Shown here one piece after another: positions 57,393 to 64,000 of a stretch of DNA of 64,000 nucleotides. The position numbers and the translations under genes were made by a program. Position 1 is the first letter of the stretch. The number at the start of each line of letters is the position of its first letter. The notes beneath the pieces were generated by a model, which was given only the letters and a program-made list of their open reading frames with translations, ran no database searches and was not told the DNA's origin. Origin of the DNA: Lachnospiraceae bacterium (GTDB lineage Bacteria > Bacillota > Clostridia > Lachnospirales > Lachnospiraceae); NCBI GenBank assembly GCA_015057555.1, contig SVEC01000001.1, positions 62,001 to 126,000 of the forward strand, in the 5' to 3' direction.

Positions 57393-58793
57393 ATGAGAAA
57401 AAACACTTTAAAACTAGGCATAGCCTGTCTATCACTAGGGCTACTTTGTGGCTGTAACCAAAAGAAACAGGTTGAATATACCAGTCAGGATACAGTTCAG
57501 TCAGTAGAGAATACTCTGGAAGAAATTCCCATAGAGTCGGAAGAGAGTATATGCCCAGAAATACTTAACTATCAGATAACTGGGGAACAATCTGATGTTA
57601 CAGTAGTTGCAAAAACAAAGGTTCCTAGGAATCATGATAGGTGTCCTATAGTGGAATTTACCACAAAGTACATAGAGGACAAGGACATTCTAATTTATGC
57701 AGATATGGTATTTGATAAGGATAGTTATTTCCTTTATATGCCATATGATAGTGAGCAAATCGGCGAACTAAGGAATAAGCTTACAACCATCAAGGACGAG
57801 ACAGCGGACAGTGAGCTTAGGAATGCTATAGAGGAGTATCATTTGCCAAATATGAATTTTCGCTTACAAAATCTTAGTGGACAGAGCGAGACCATAGCTG
57901 GTGACTTTAGCTTCTACAGCGTACATAGTGCAGATTTGAATAACCTTAACGGAATCATGGAATATAACGGAAGCTTTGAATATGTAGATGCCTGTGGCTT
58001 GGCAGGTACTATTAATGGGGAATATTATACTATGAATTTTCAGAAGGCTGGAAATAATTCTTGTATATTGATTGATAGAATGGATACCTATTGTAATGTA
58101 AGTGATATAGGCTCTGAAAGCTTTGATGTAAAGCTTGAGGGTAATCCATGTACCTATAGTCAGGAGGAGGCAAATGAGCTGGCTGCCGAATTTGTTAAGA
58201 AGCTGGGCTATGATAATATGACAATGATTCAGTCTAATGATGTTAGGAAGAGCATTATTACAGAGGATGAATATATAGGGGAAGAAAGCTATAGCATAGA
58301 AGGCTACAATGTATACTTTGCCAGAGGCTATGAGGATTATTCCTTAGCCTTTAACAGTATGTATTTTGAGGGCTGGTTAAGTGGAGCATATTTTTTCGAT
58401 GAAGATGGAAATATGATGATAGGAAGCTACCAGTGTCCGGAATCTATTCGTGTGTATGTGGACAGCCAGGGAGTATGCCAGCTTGAGCTTTGGAATCCTT
58501 GGGAGGAAAAGGGTATTATAACAGACAGTGCAAATATGATTGACTTTGAGGATGTTGACGAAATAGCAAAGAGAGAATTTGAAAATTACACAGATAATTA
58601 TATCTCAGGCTATACCATAGATGAGGTGGTGCTTGGATATACAGTGGTACGTGATGGAGACAGTGTAACCTTGGTACCGGCATGGTATTATTACGCAGAT
58701 ATATGTGATGAAAATGACGTGATGTTTTTCAAGAATGCCAAGGTGATAATCAACGCCTTAGATGGAACGTTGGAGCATAGCTTTAGATATTAA
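57393..58793 (+). CDS. Lipoprotein array member 2
   Basis: A 466-residue paralogue of the neighbouring lipoproteins. Lipobox LCGC with Cys21. Shared blocks: KDSYFLYMPYDSEQIGELRN, ACGLAGTINGEYYTM, FVKKLGYDNMTMIQS, YNVYFARGYEDYSLAFNS, IRVYVDSQGVCQLELWNP and VPAWYYYADI...NALDGT. ATG 57393 follows AAAAGGAG; the open frame extends to 57354. Its promoter carries the tandem repeat box. The PEBP-like gene follows after 12 bases and is probably cotranscribed. Confidence 0.75.
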   Translation: MRKNTLKLGIACLSLGLLCGCNQKKQVEYTSQDTVQSVENTLEEIPIESEESICPEILNYQITGEQSDVTVVAKTKVPRNHDRCPIVEFTTKYIEDKDILIYADMVFDKDSYFLYMPYDSEQIGELRNKLTTIKDETADSELRNAIEEYHLPNMNFRLQNLSGQSETIAGDFSFYSVHSADLNNLNGIMEYNGSFEYVDACGLAGTINGEYYTMNFQKAGNNSCILIDRMDTYCNVSDIGSESFDVKLEGNPCTYSQEEANELAAEFVKKLGYDNMTMIQSNDVRKSIITEDEYIGEESYSIEGYNVYFARGYEDYSLAFNSMYFEGWLSGAYFFDEDGNMMIGSYQCPESIRVYVDSQGVCQLELWNPWEEKGIITDSANMIDFEDVDEIAKREFENYTDNYISGYTIDEVVLGYTVVRDGDSVTLVPAWYYYADICDENDVMFFKNAKVIINALDGTLEHSFRY

Positions 58794-58805
58794 AGGAGTG
58801 GTTTT

Positions 58806-59471
58806 ATGAGAACATTTAAAAAATCAATTCTAAATGGAGTAATACTTTGCTCATTACTTTTTGTAGCTACTGGATGCGGGGACAAGGAAAATACTGAAGC
58901 AACAACTAGTGAAATTATAACAGAAGCAACCACAGAAGCAACCACAAAAGCAACCACAGAAGCAACTACAGAGGTTACCACCGAGGAGGCAGTGGTAAGT
59001 GTAGATTTATTTGCGGATTCTGGACTTCCTACCTTTGAGTTGTCTTCAGAGGATTTAAAGGATGGTGTATGGGATCCTGTTATAGCTAGCGTAGATGATG
59101 GTAAAAATGTATCGCCGCAGCTTTCCTGGGAGCCAGTTCCAGAGGCCACTAGCTATGTAATATATATGGTGGATACATCAGCTGGAAATTGGATGCATTG
59201 GAAGGTGAATGGTGTAACAGAGACACATATTCCACAGGGATATTCATCTAGTGAGGAGTATATTGGTCCATACCCACCAGGTGGAACTCATAGCTACGAT
59301 GTGTATGTATTTGCACTTAGACAGCCAGTAGAGGTGGCTAGAGGGCCATTGAACTGCAAAACAAATTTGTTTACAAAATACGCTATGGAGCTTGATGCTG
59401 TGGAGGAAGGCTCAAGTGGGAACATAGTGTCATACGGATACTTGCCTGGAACATATACCAGAGGAGAGTAA
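58806..59471 (+). CDS. PEBP (YbhB/YbcL)-fold lipoprotein
   Basis: A 221-residue lipoprotein with lipobox ATGC (Cys24), a Thr/Glu-rich linker built from EATTEATTKATTEAT-type repeats (residues about 30-60), and a phosphatidylethanolamine-binding-protein domain. The PEBP pattern is NVSPQLSWEPVP (ligand site), WMHWKVNGV and IGPYPPGGTHSYDVYVFAL. Family members bind small anionic ligands; the bacterial role is unclear. RBS AAAGGAG. It is unrelated to the array lipoproteins but sits among them and probably shares the transcript of member 2. Confidence 0.82.
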   Translation: MRTFKKSILNGVILCSLLFVATGCGDKENTEATTSEIITEATTEATTKATTEATTEVTTEEAVVSVDLFADSGLPTFELSSEDLKDGVWDPVIASVDDGKNVSPQLSWEPVPEATSYVIYMVDTSAGNWMHWKVNGVTETHIPQGYSSSEEYIGPYPPGGTHSYDVYVFALRQPVEVARGPLNCKTNLFTKYAMELDAVEEGSSGNIVSYGYLPGTYTRGE

Positions 59472-59512
59472 GTACAATAAGACATATAAGAAAACTTATA
59501 AGGAGGCAATGT

Positions 59513-60964
59513 ATGGTGAAAAGGAAGTCTATATACCTAACATTAGCAACAATTGCAATAATTGCCCTAACCGGCTGTGGCAAGAAACAGGTGGACTACA
59601 ACGTGACAGACTCTGCGGGTAATGCCCAAATCACAGAAGCTGGAGACAATCAGGATACTATAGAAACAGAAATCCCTGAGACCTTAGCCTATGAGCTTGA
59701 GGGAAAAAACAGCTATATTAAAGTGGATGCCACAGTAAAACTTCCGGATAAGTACAACCAGTGTTCGGTGGTAGAATTTTCTAAGAAACCATATGAGGAT
59801 GCAGACATAAAGTATTATGCTGATAAAATCTTTGACCCGGGAAGCTATTTTCTGTTTATGCCTTATTCTGCGGAGCAGATAGCCTATTGTAGAGATAAGA
59901 TTAATGATATTATCTCTGGAAGTGAGGATGAGAATTTCAAGGCCTTTTTAGAGGAATACTATATTTTTAAATTAAATTATCGTGAGACGCTTCTCTCGGG
60001 GGATGAGGAGATAGATGGTGAAGTGAAATTTTATAATGTGATTGCAAATCCCTATGATGAAAGTTTAGAATACACCAATATGTGTCAGCTAATGGGCACC
60101 ATAGATGGAGTTTATTATACTCTTACCTTTGCGAAAAATGATATTAACTATCACATGTATTTGCGACGAGTTGGAGACTACTCTACGCAGGAGATAGGAG
60201 CGGAAAGCTTTGATATGAAGCTGACTGGAAATCTTTGCGAATATACTCAGGAGGAGGCTGAAAATCTTGCCAGAGAGTATGTGGATGGCTTGGGCTACGG
60301 AGAGTTAGCTGTAGTAAAATCAATTAATGTGAGTAAACAGAGTGTCGTATATAAATACGTAGATGAATCCAGCGGTGGAGTAATATCTGTAAAGGAATCA
60401 GATAACGTAAGTAGTAATGTTACTGTGCATGTGGATGGTGATATAAAAGGTACTGAGCAGATAGAGGGCTACAAAATATATTTTGGTAGAAAGTACGGTG
60501 GATATTCTCTTACATATACAGCGGATAATTATTGGGGATATGGTGACTATACTGGATATGGCCAATATTCTACCTTTGAAGGAAACCAGGATTGGTTTAG
60601 CATAACTGATTTGAATGAATTCATAGGTGTTTATGTGGACAGTCAGGGAATCTGTGAGGTGGATATAGTAAATCCGTTGGTGGAGGAAAATGTTCTTACT
60701 GAGAATGCAGTGTTACTTAATTTTGAAGATATGAATGAGGTTGCCAAGAATCAACTACAGATATATGCAGATAATTACAAGAATAATTTCAATATAGTGG
60801 AGCTAGAGCTGGGTTATACATTTGTAAAAGAGGATGGAAAGCTTTCATTGGTGCCAGCTTGGTATTTATTTGATAGTAACTCTGGTGAGGACAGGCAAAT
60901 ATATTATAGACATGCAAATATGAGTATCAATGCCTTAGATGGAACAATTTTATACGCATACTAG
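59513..60964 (+). CDS. Lipoprotein array member 3
   Basis: A 483-residue paralogue, the longest of the array. Lipobox LTGC with Cys22. Shared blocks: PGSYFLFMPYSAEQIAYCRD, CQLMGTIDGVYYTLTF, YVDGLGYGELAVVKS, YKIYFGRKYGGYSLTYT, IGVYVDSQGICEVDIVNP and LVPAWYLFDS...NALDGT. It has an extra insertion of about 30 residues (near 275-305, rich in Val and Ser). RBS AAGGAGG. No repeat box precedes it, so it probably reads through from the promoter of member 2, and a terminator follows. Confidence 0.75.
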   Translation: MVKRKSIYLTLATIAIIALTGCGKKQVDYNVTDSAGNAQITEAGDNQDTIETEIPETLAYELEGKNSYIKVDATVKLPDKYNQCSVVEFSKKPYEDADIKYYADKIFDPGSYFLFMPYSAEQIAYCRDKINDIISGSEDENFKAFLEEYYIFKLNYRETLLSGDEEIDGEVKFYNVIANPYDESLEYTNMCQLMGTIDGVYYTLTFAKNDINYHMYLRRVGDYSTQEIGAESFDMKLTGNLCEYTQEEAENLAREYVDGLGYGELAVVKSINVSKQSVVYKYVDESSGGVISVKESDNVSSNVTVHVDGDIKGTEQIEGYKIYFGRKYGGYSLTYTADNYWGYGDYTGYGQYSTFEGNQDWFSITDLNEFIGVYVDSQGICEVDIVNPLVEENVLTENAVLLNFEDMNEVAKNQLQIYADNYKNNFNIVELELGYTFVKEDGKLSLVPAWYLFDSNSGEDRQIYYRHANMSINALDGTILYAY

Positions 60965-60979
60965 GTGAGCGTTAACGTA

Positions 60980-61011
60980 ATCGAGTAGGAGTCAGCCTAC
61001 TCGATTTTTTT
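60980..61011 (+). terminator. Intrinsic terminator after lipoprotein 3
   Basis: ATCGAGTAGG (60980-60989) pairs with CCTACTCGAT (60996-61005), followed by six or more T. Confidence 0.92.
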
Positions 61012-61027
61012 GTAAAATGCATACATT

Positions 61028-61060
61028 TGATACAATTCAGATACATTTCTATGCTACCAT
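61028..61060 (+). promoter_or_regulatory. Tandem 11-bp repeat box and promoter, lipoprotein 4
   Basis: TGATACAATTC (61028-61038) followed directly by AGATACATTTC (61039-61049), then 5 bases and TACCAT (61055-61060). The third copy of the same box and spacing. Confidence 0.75.
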
Positions 61061-61102
61061 GCTATTAAGTGATAATGTATATACTATTAGGAGGATTAAT
61101 TT

Positions 61103-62461
61103 ATGAGAAGAAAAACAGCTATGGTTGTAGTAGGTATTATGCTTTGCTCTTTGATGGGTTGTGGCAAGAAAGAGGTGGATTACTCGGATGCTACAGAAAG
61201 TGCAAATGGTGAGGTGCAGGTGGAAAGCCAAACTACAGAGGCCCAGTCCATTGAGATTCCTGAGAACATAGAGTACACCATCACAGGTGCCAAGGGAAAC
61301 ATCGATGTTGCGGCAGAGATTAAGGTGCCAGAAGAATATGAGAAATGTACTGTTATGGAGCTTTCAAGGGTTGTATACGAGGATGAGGACATTAAGGCCA
61401 TGGCAGATAAAATCTTCGATGAGGGAAGCTATTTCCTATATATGCCATATAACGAGGAGGCTAGAGCCAATCTTCGCGATAAGCTGACAACTGCTTCAGC
61501 AAATGCTGCAAATGATTGGGAGGCTCGTACCTTTGAATTTGTATTATATCTTTTTGAACAGGAAGATTTCTTCGCGGTTTCAGAGGAAAACTTTGAGGAG
61601 CTTAAATTCTATCCAGACCATAGAACTGAGGAAGAGGCTTATTTTTGTAGAGTGCTTGGTGCTATAGATGGCAGATACTATATTCTCTCCTTAGAGAAGG
61701 ATGGTAATAATTGTGGTATGGATCTTATAAGATGGGATAGATTGGTAGGCTTTCAGCTTGCAGATTATAGTCCTGATAGCATAGATGTGAGATTAACAGA
61801 AAATGCAAGTCCATATTCTGAGGAAGAGTCGGAAGCTATGGCAAAGGAATTTGTTGAAGGGCTTGGATATAAAGAGTATGAACCAGTGCAGTCCAATATA
61901 GCTTTTTATGGTATTGCATTACCAAAGGATGTTAACAATATACAAACAGATGAATTTACTGCTGGTATAGATGGATACAATGTGTACCTTGGTCGCAATT
62001 ATAATAATTATTCTATGGCGTATTCATCAGAAAACTGGATAATGGCATATAATGACCTTGAAGGAAATGTAATGTTTTTTGAGGAATTTCCTGTAGAAAA
62101 ATTTGAGAATACAGAGTGTATAAGAGTATATGTAGATAGCCAGGGAATCTGTGAGATGAAAATATACAATCCTATGGAGGAGGTTGGCCCTCTTAATGAG
62201 GAGATAGTATTCCTACCATATGAAAAGGTGGATAGTATAGCTCAGGATGAACTGCAGGCTTATGCAGATGCAAATAGTGGAAAGCTTAAGATTGAATCAA
62301 TTCAGCTTGCATATGGTATGGTGGATGAGGATGGTAAGAAGGCGTTGGTTCCTGTATGGTATTATTTTGGTAAGGATGCTTTGAATAATCAGAGCTTTTA
62401 TCAGCAGAATGCAATTGTAATGATTAACGCCTTAGACGGAACAGTTATCACATACGAGTAA
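61103..62461 (+). CDS. Lipoprotein array member 4
   Basis: A 452-residue paralogue with lipobox LMGC (Cys20). It is nearly identical to member 5 over the first 140 residues (ESANGEVQVESQTTEAQSIE, IPENIEYTITG, EEYEKCTVMELSRVVYEDED), showing a recent duplication, and then diverges in the middle third. Shared end blocks: YVDSQGICEMKIYNPM and VPVWYYFGKD...NALDGT. RBS TTAGGAGG. It begins a second transcription unit under the third repeat box. Confidence 0.75.
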   Translation: MRRKTAMVVVGIMLCSLMGCGKKEVDYSDATESANGEVQVESQTTEAQSIEIPENIEYTITGAKGNIDVAAEIKVPEEYEKCTVMELSRVVYEDEDIKAMADKIFDEGSYFLYMPYNEEARANLRDKLTTASANAANDWEARTFEFVLYLFEQEDFFAVSEENFEELKFYPDHRTEEEAYFCRVLGAIDGRYYILSLEKDGNNCGMDLIRWDRLVGFQLADYSPDSIDVRLTENASPYSEEESEAMAKEFVEGLGYKEYEPVQSNIAFYGIALPKDVNNIQTDEFTAGIDGYNVYLGRNYNNYSMAYSSENWIMAYNDLEGNVMFFEEFPVEKFENTECIRVYVDSQGICEMKIYNPMEEVGPLNEEIVFLPYEKVDSIAQDELQAYADANSGKLKIESIQLAYGMVDEDGKKALVPVWYYFGKDALNNQSFYQQNAIVMINALDGTVITYE

Positions 62462-62520
62462 ATTATGAGTGCTATTATATAAGGTAGTGAGAATATGATT
62501 ATTTGTTTCGGAGGATAATT

Positions 62521-63879
62521 ATGAGAAAGAAAAGTGCTGTAGGTTTAGTAATATTAATGCTTTGTTCCCTTATAGGCTGTGGCAAAAAAGATGTGGACTA
62601 CTCAGGTGCTACTGAAAGTGCAAATGGAGAGGTGCATGTGGAGAGTCAAACTACTGTAGCCCAGTCCATTGAGATTCCTGAGAACATAGAGTACACCATC
62701 ACAGGCTCTAAGGGAACCATCGAAGTTGTGGCAGAGATTAAGGTGCCGGAGGAATATGAGAAATGTACTGTTATGGAGCTTTCAAGAGTTGTCTATGAGG
62801 ATGAGGACATTAAGACTATGGCGGACAAAATCTTCGATGAGGGAAGCTATTTTCTCTATATGCCTTATAACGAGGAAGCCAGAGCCAATCTTCGTGACAA
62901 GCTGACAACAGCTTCTGAAAATGCTGCAAATGAGGATGAAACTAAAATTTTCGAAGCCAAATTAACTAGCTTTAATGATGAAGAAAACCTTGTAGAGATA
63001 GATGAAACCTACGAGGAACTTAAATTCTATCCAGACCATAGAAAAGAGGATATAGAATACTTTTGTCAGGTGTTTGGTACTATAGATGGCAGAGGTTATC
63101 TTATGACCTTTGAAAAGGATAATAAAAATTCAAGCTTGAATTTAAGAAGATGGGACAGCTCGGTAGAGTTTCAGCTTGCTGATACCCCTGCTGATGGTGT
63201 TGATATGAATCTTGCAGGAGGAAATAGTTGCACATATTCTCAGGAGGAGTGTGAAGAGCTGGCTAGGGAATTTGTTAAAAAATTAGGGTACGATAAGTAT
63301 GATGTTGCACAGACAAATAATGCACATTTTGCTAAGGGACTTAAAGGCAATCCATACTATGAAGGGGAGTTTGTACTTGATCCTGTTCAAGAAATTGACG
63401 GATATAATGTATACCTTGGCCGTAGCTATAATGATTATTTTATGGTATATTCATCGGAAAATTGGATTTCTATTGTGATGGACGAGAAGCATCATAATGA
63501 TGAATATCATGCTGAAGAATTTGAAAACACAGAATGTGTAAGAGTATATGTAGATAGTCAGGGAATCTGTGATATGAAGATATATAATCCGCTAAAGGAG
63601 GAAGGTCCACTGAGTGAAGAGGTGGGATTCCTTCCATTTGACAAGGTGGATAGCATAGCTCAGGACGAGATGAAGACTTATACAGATGCAAACAGCGGTA
63701 GATTAAAGGTTGTTGGAGTGGAGCTTGGCTATGGAATCGTAGAGGATGAAGGAAAGAAGGCATTAATACCTGTGTGGTATTATTTTGCAAACGATCCTAC
63801 AGCAAGTAGCACCTTCTATCAGAGAAATGCATTATTTATGATTAACGCCTTAGACGGAACAGTTATCACTTATGAATAA
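62521..63879 (+). CDS. Lipoprotein array member 5
   Basis: A 452-residue paralogue with lipobox LIGC (Cys20), the closest relative of member 4. Shared blocks include IFDEGSYFLYMPYNEEARAN, FCQVFGTIDGRGYLMTF, FVKKLGYDKYDVAQT, YNVYLGRSYNDYFMVYSS, VRVYVDSQGICDMKIYNP and IPVWYYFAND...NALDGT. ATG 62521 follows CGGAGGATAATT; the frame opens at 62503. No repeat box precedes it, so it is probably cotranscribed with member 4. The high nucleotide identity with member 4 offers a substrate for recombination. Confidence 0.75.
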   Translation: MRKKSAVGLVILMLCSLIGCGKKDVDYSGATESANGEVHVESQTTVAQSIEIPENIEYTITGSKGTIEVVAEIKVPEEYEKCTVMELSRVVYEDEDIKTMADKIFDEGSYFLYMPYNEEARANLRDKLTTASENAANEDETKIFEAKLTSFNDEENLVEIDETYEELKFYPDHRKEDIEYFCQVFGTIDGRGYLMTFEKDNKNSSLNLRRWDSSVEFQLADTPADGVDMNLAGGNSCTYSQEECEELAREFVKKLGYDKYDVAQTNNAHFAKGLKGNPYYEGEFVLDPVQEIDGYNVYLGRSYNDYFMVYSSENWISIVMDEKHHNDEYHAEEFENTECVRVYVDSQGICDMKIYNPLKEEGPLSEEVGFLPFDKVDSIAQDEMKTYTDANSGRLKVVGVELGYGIVEDEGKKALIPVWYYFANDPTASSTFYQRNALFMINALDGTVITYE

Positions 63880-63959
63880 AAGCAATTTATATTTACTATT
63901 ACTTGGGGATAAATTAAAATGGGGATAAACAAATTTAAGACATGATTAGGAGAAATGTA

Positions 63960-64000
63960 ATGATTAATAATAAAATAAACTATAAGAAAATAGCCATAGC
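63960..64000 (+). CDS. Start of a further gene, probably another lipoprotein (partial)
   Basis: ATG 63960 after TTAGGAGAAATGTA opens a frame reading MINNKINYKKIAIA at the window edge. The basic start turning hydrophobic fits a signal peptide, and the position fits a sixth member of the array. Too short to prove. Confidence 0.45.
   Translation, partial: MINNKINYKKIAI

Overview
This window is AT-rich DNA with Shine-Dalgarno-led genes, typical of a Gram-positive anaerobic Clostridia. The gene set fits Lachnospiraceae, perhaps a Butyrivibrio or Pseudobutyrivibrio relative: a separate IMP cyclohydrolase plus AICAR transformylase instead of bifunctional PurH, a ChW-repeat secreted protein, rubrerythrin, DegV proteins and families of lachnospiral lipoproteins. 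The family assignment is inference. No rRNA, tRNA, CRISPR array or intact insertion sequence was seen.

Layout. (1) 1-7.3 kb: the end of an exopolysaccharide/capsule locus with a Wzy-like polymerase, glycosyltransferase, pyruvyl transferase, acyltransferase, Wzx-like flippase and an FrhB-like protein whose usual ferredoxin domain appears only as a separate fragment downstream. (2) 7.4-25.7 kb: a secreted ChW-repeat protein, a 120-nt structured palindromic element, the split purine genes, a KdpDE-like two-component system followed by a Na/Pi symporter and a 36-residue membrane peptide, two DegV proteins, Dus, NhaC, an EamA transporter and an EF-G-like GTPase. (3) 25.8-40.4 kb: an accessory island. 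Copies of the 5' end of a low-molecular-weight protein tyrosine phosphatase gene recur at 25.79, 27.81, 29.24 and 36.71 kb, and the intact gene sits at 40.36 kb. This looks like serial site-specific integration into the catalytic-loop codons of that gene. The cargo is two DUF4143 ATPases with tandem repeats at their promoters, a Fic protein, a methyltransferase / nuclease-helicase / CoiA-like cluster, a second helicase with a TOPRIM-nuclease remnant, and a serine-recombinase remnant.

(4) 41.7-47.5 kb: a compact RiPP locus. It holds a LytTR regulator with a matching 9-12-9 direct-repeat operator, a 51-residue Cys-rich precursor resembling the alpha peptide of thuricin CD, a hairpin attenuator, a radical SAM/SPASM enzyme, a second SPASM protein that has lost the radical-SAM cysteines (a pseudo-rSAM), an ABC exporter pair and two small proteins that may serve immunity. 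(5) 47.5-55.7 kb: housekeeping genes (SpoVB/MurJ-like flippase, rubrerythrin, diguanylate cyclase, NUDIX, prephenate dehydratase, Fur-like regulator, exonuclease III, 1-phosphofructokinase). (6) 55.8 kb to the end: a tandem array of at least five paralogous lipoproteins, with a PEBP-fold lipoprotein inside it and a further gene start at the edge. Three of the promoters carry the same 11-bp tandem repeat at a fixed distance from the -10 box, which looks like an OmpR/PhoB-type response-regulator box.

The strongest candidates for something undescribed are the RiPP locus with its pseudo-rSAM partner, the phosphatase-gene integration hotspot with its helicase/nuclease cargo, and the coordinated lipoprotein regulon. 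All function calls come from reading motifs by eye; no database search was run.
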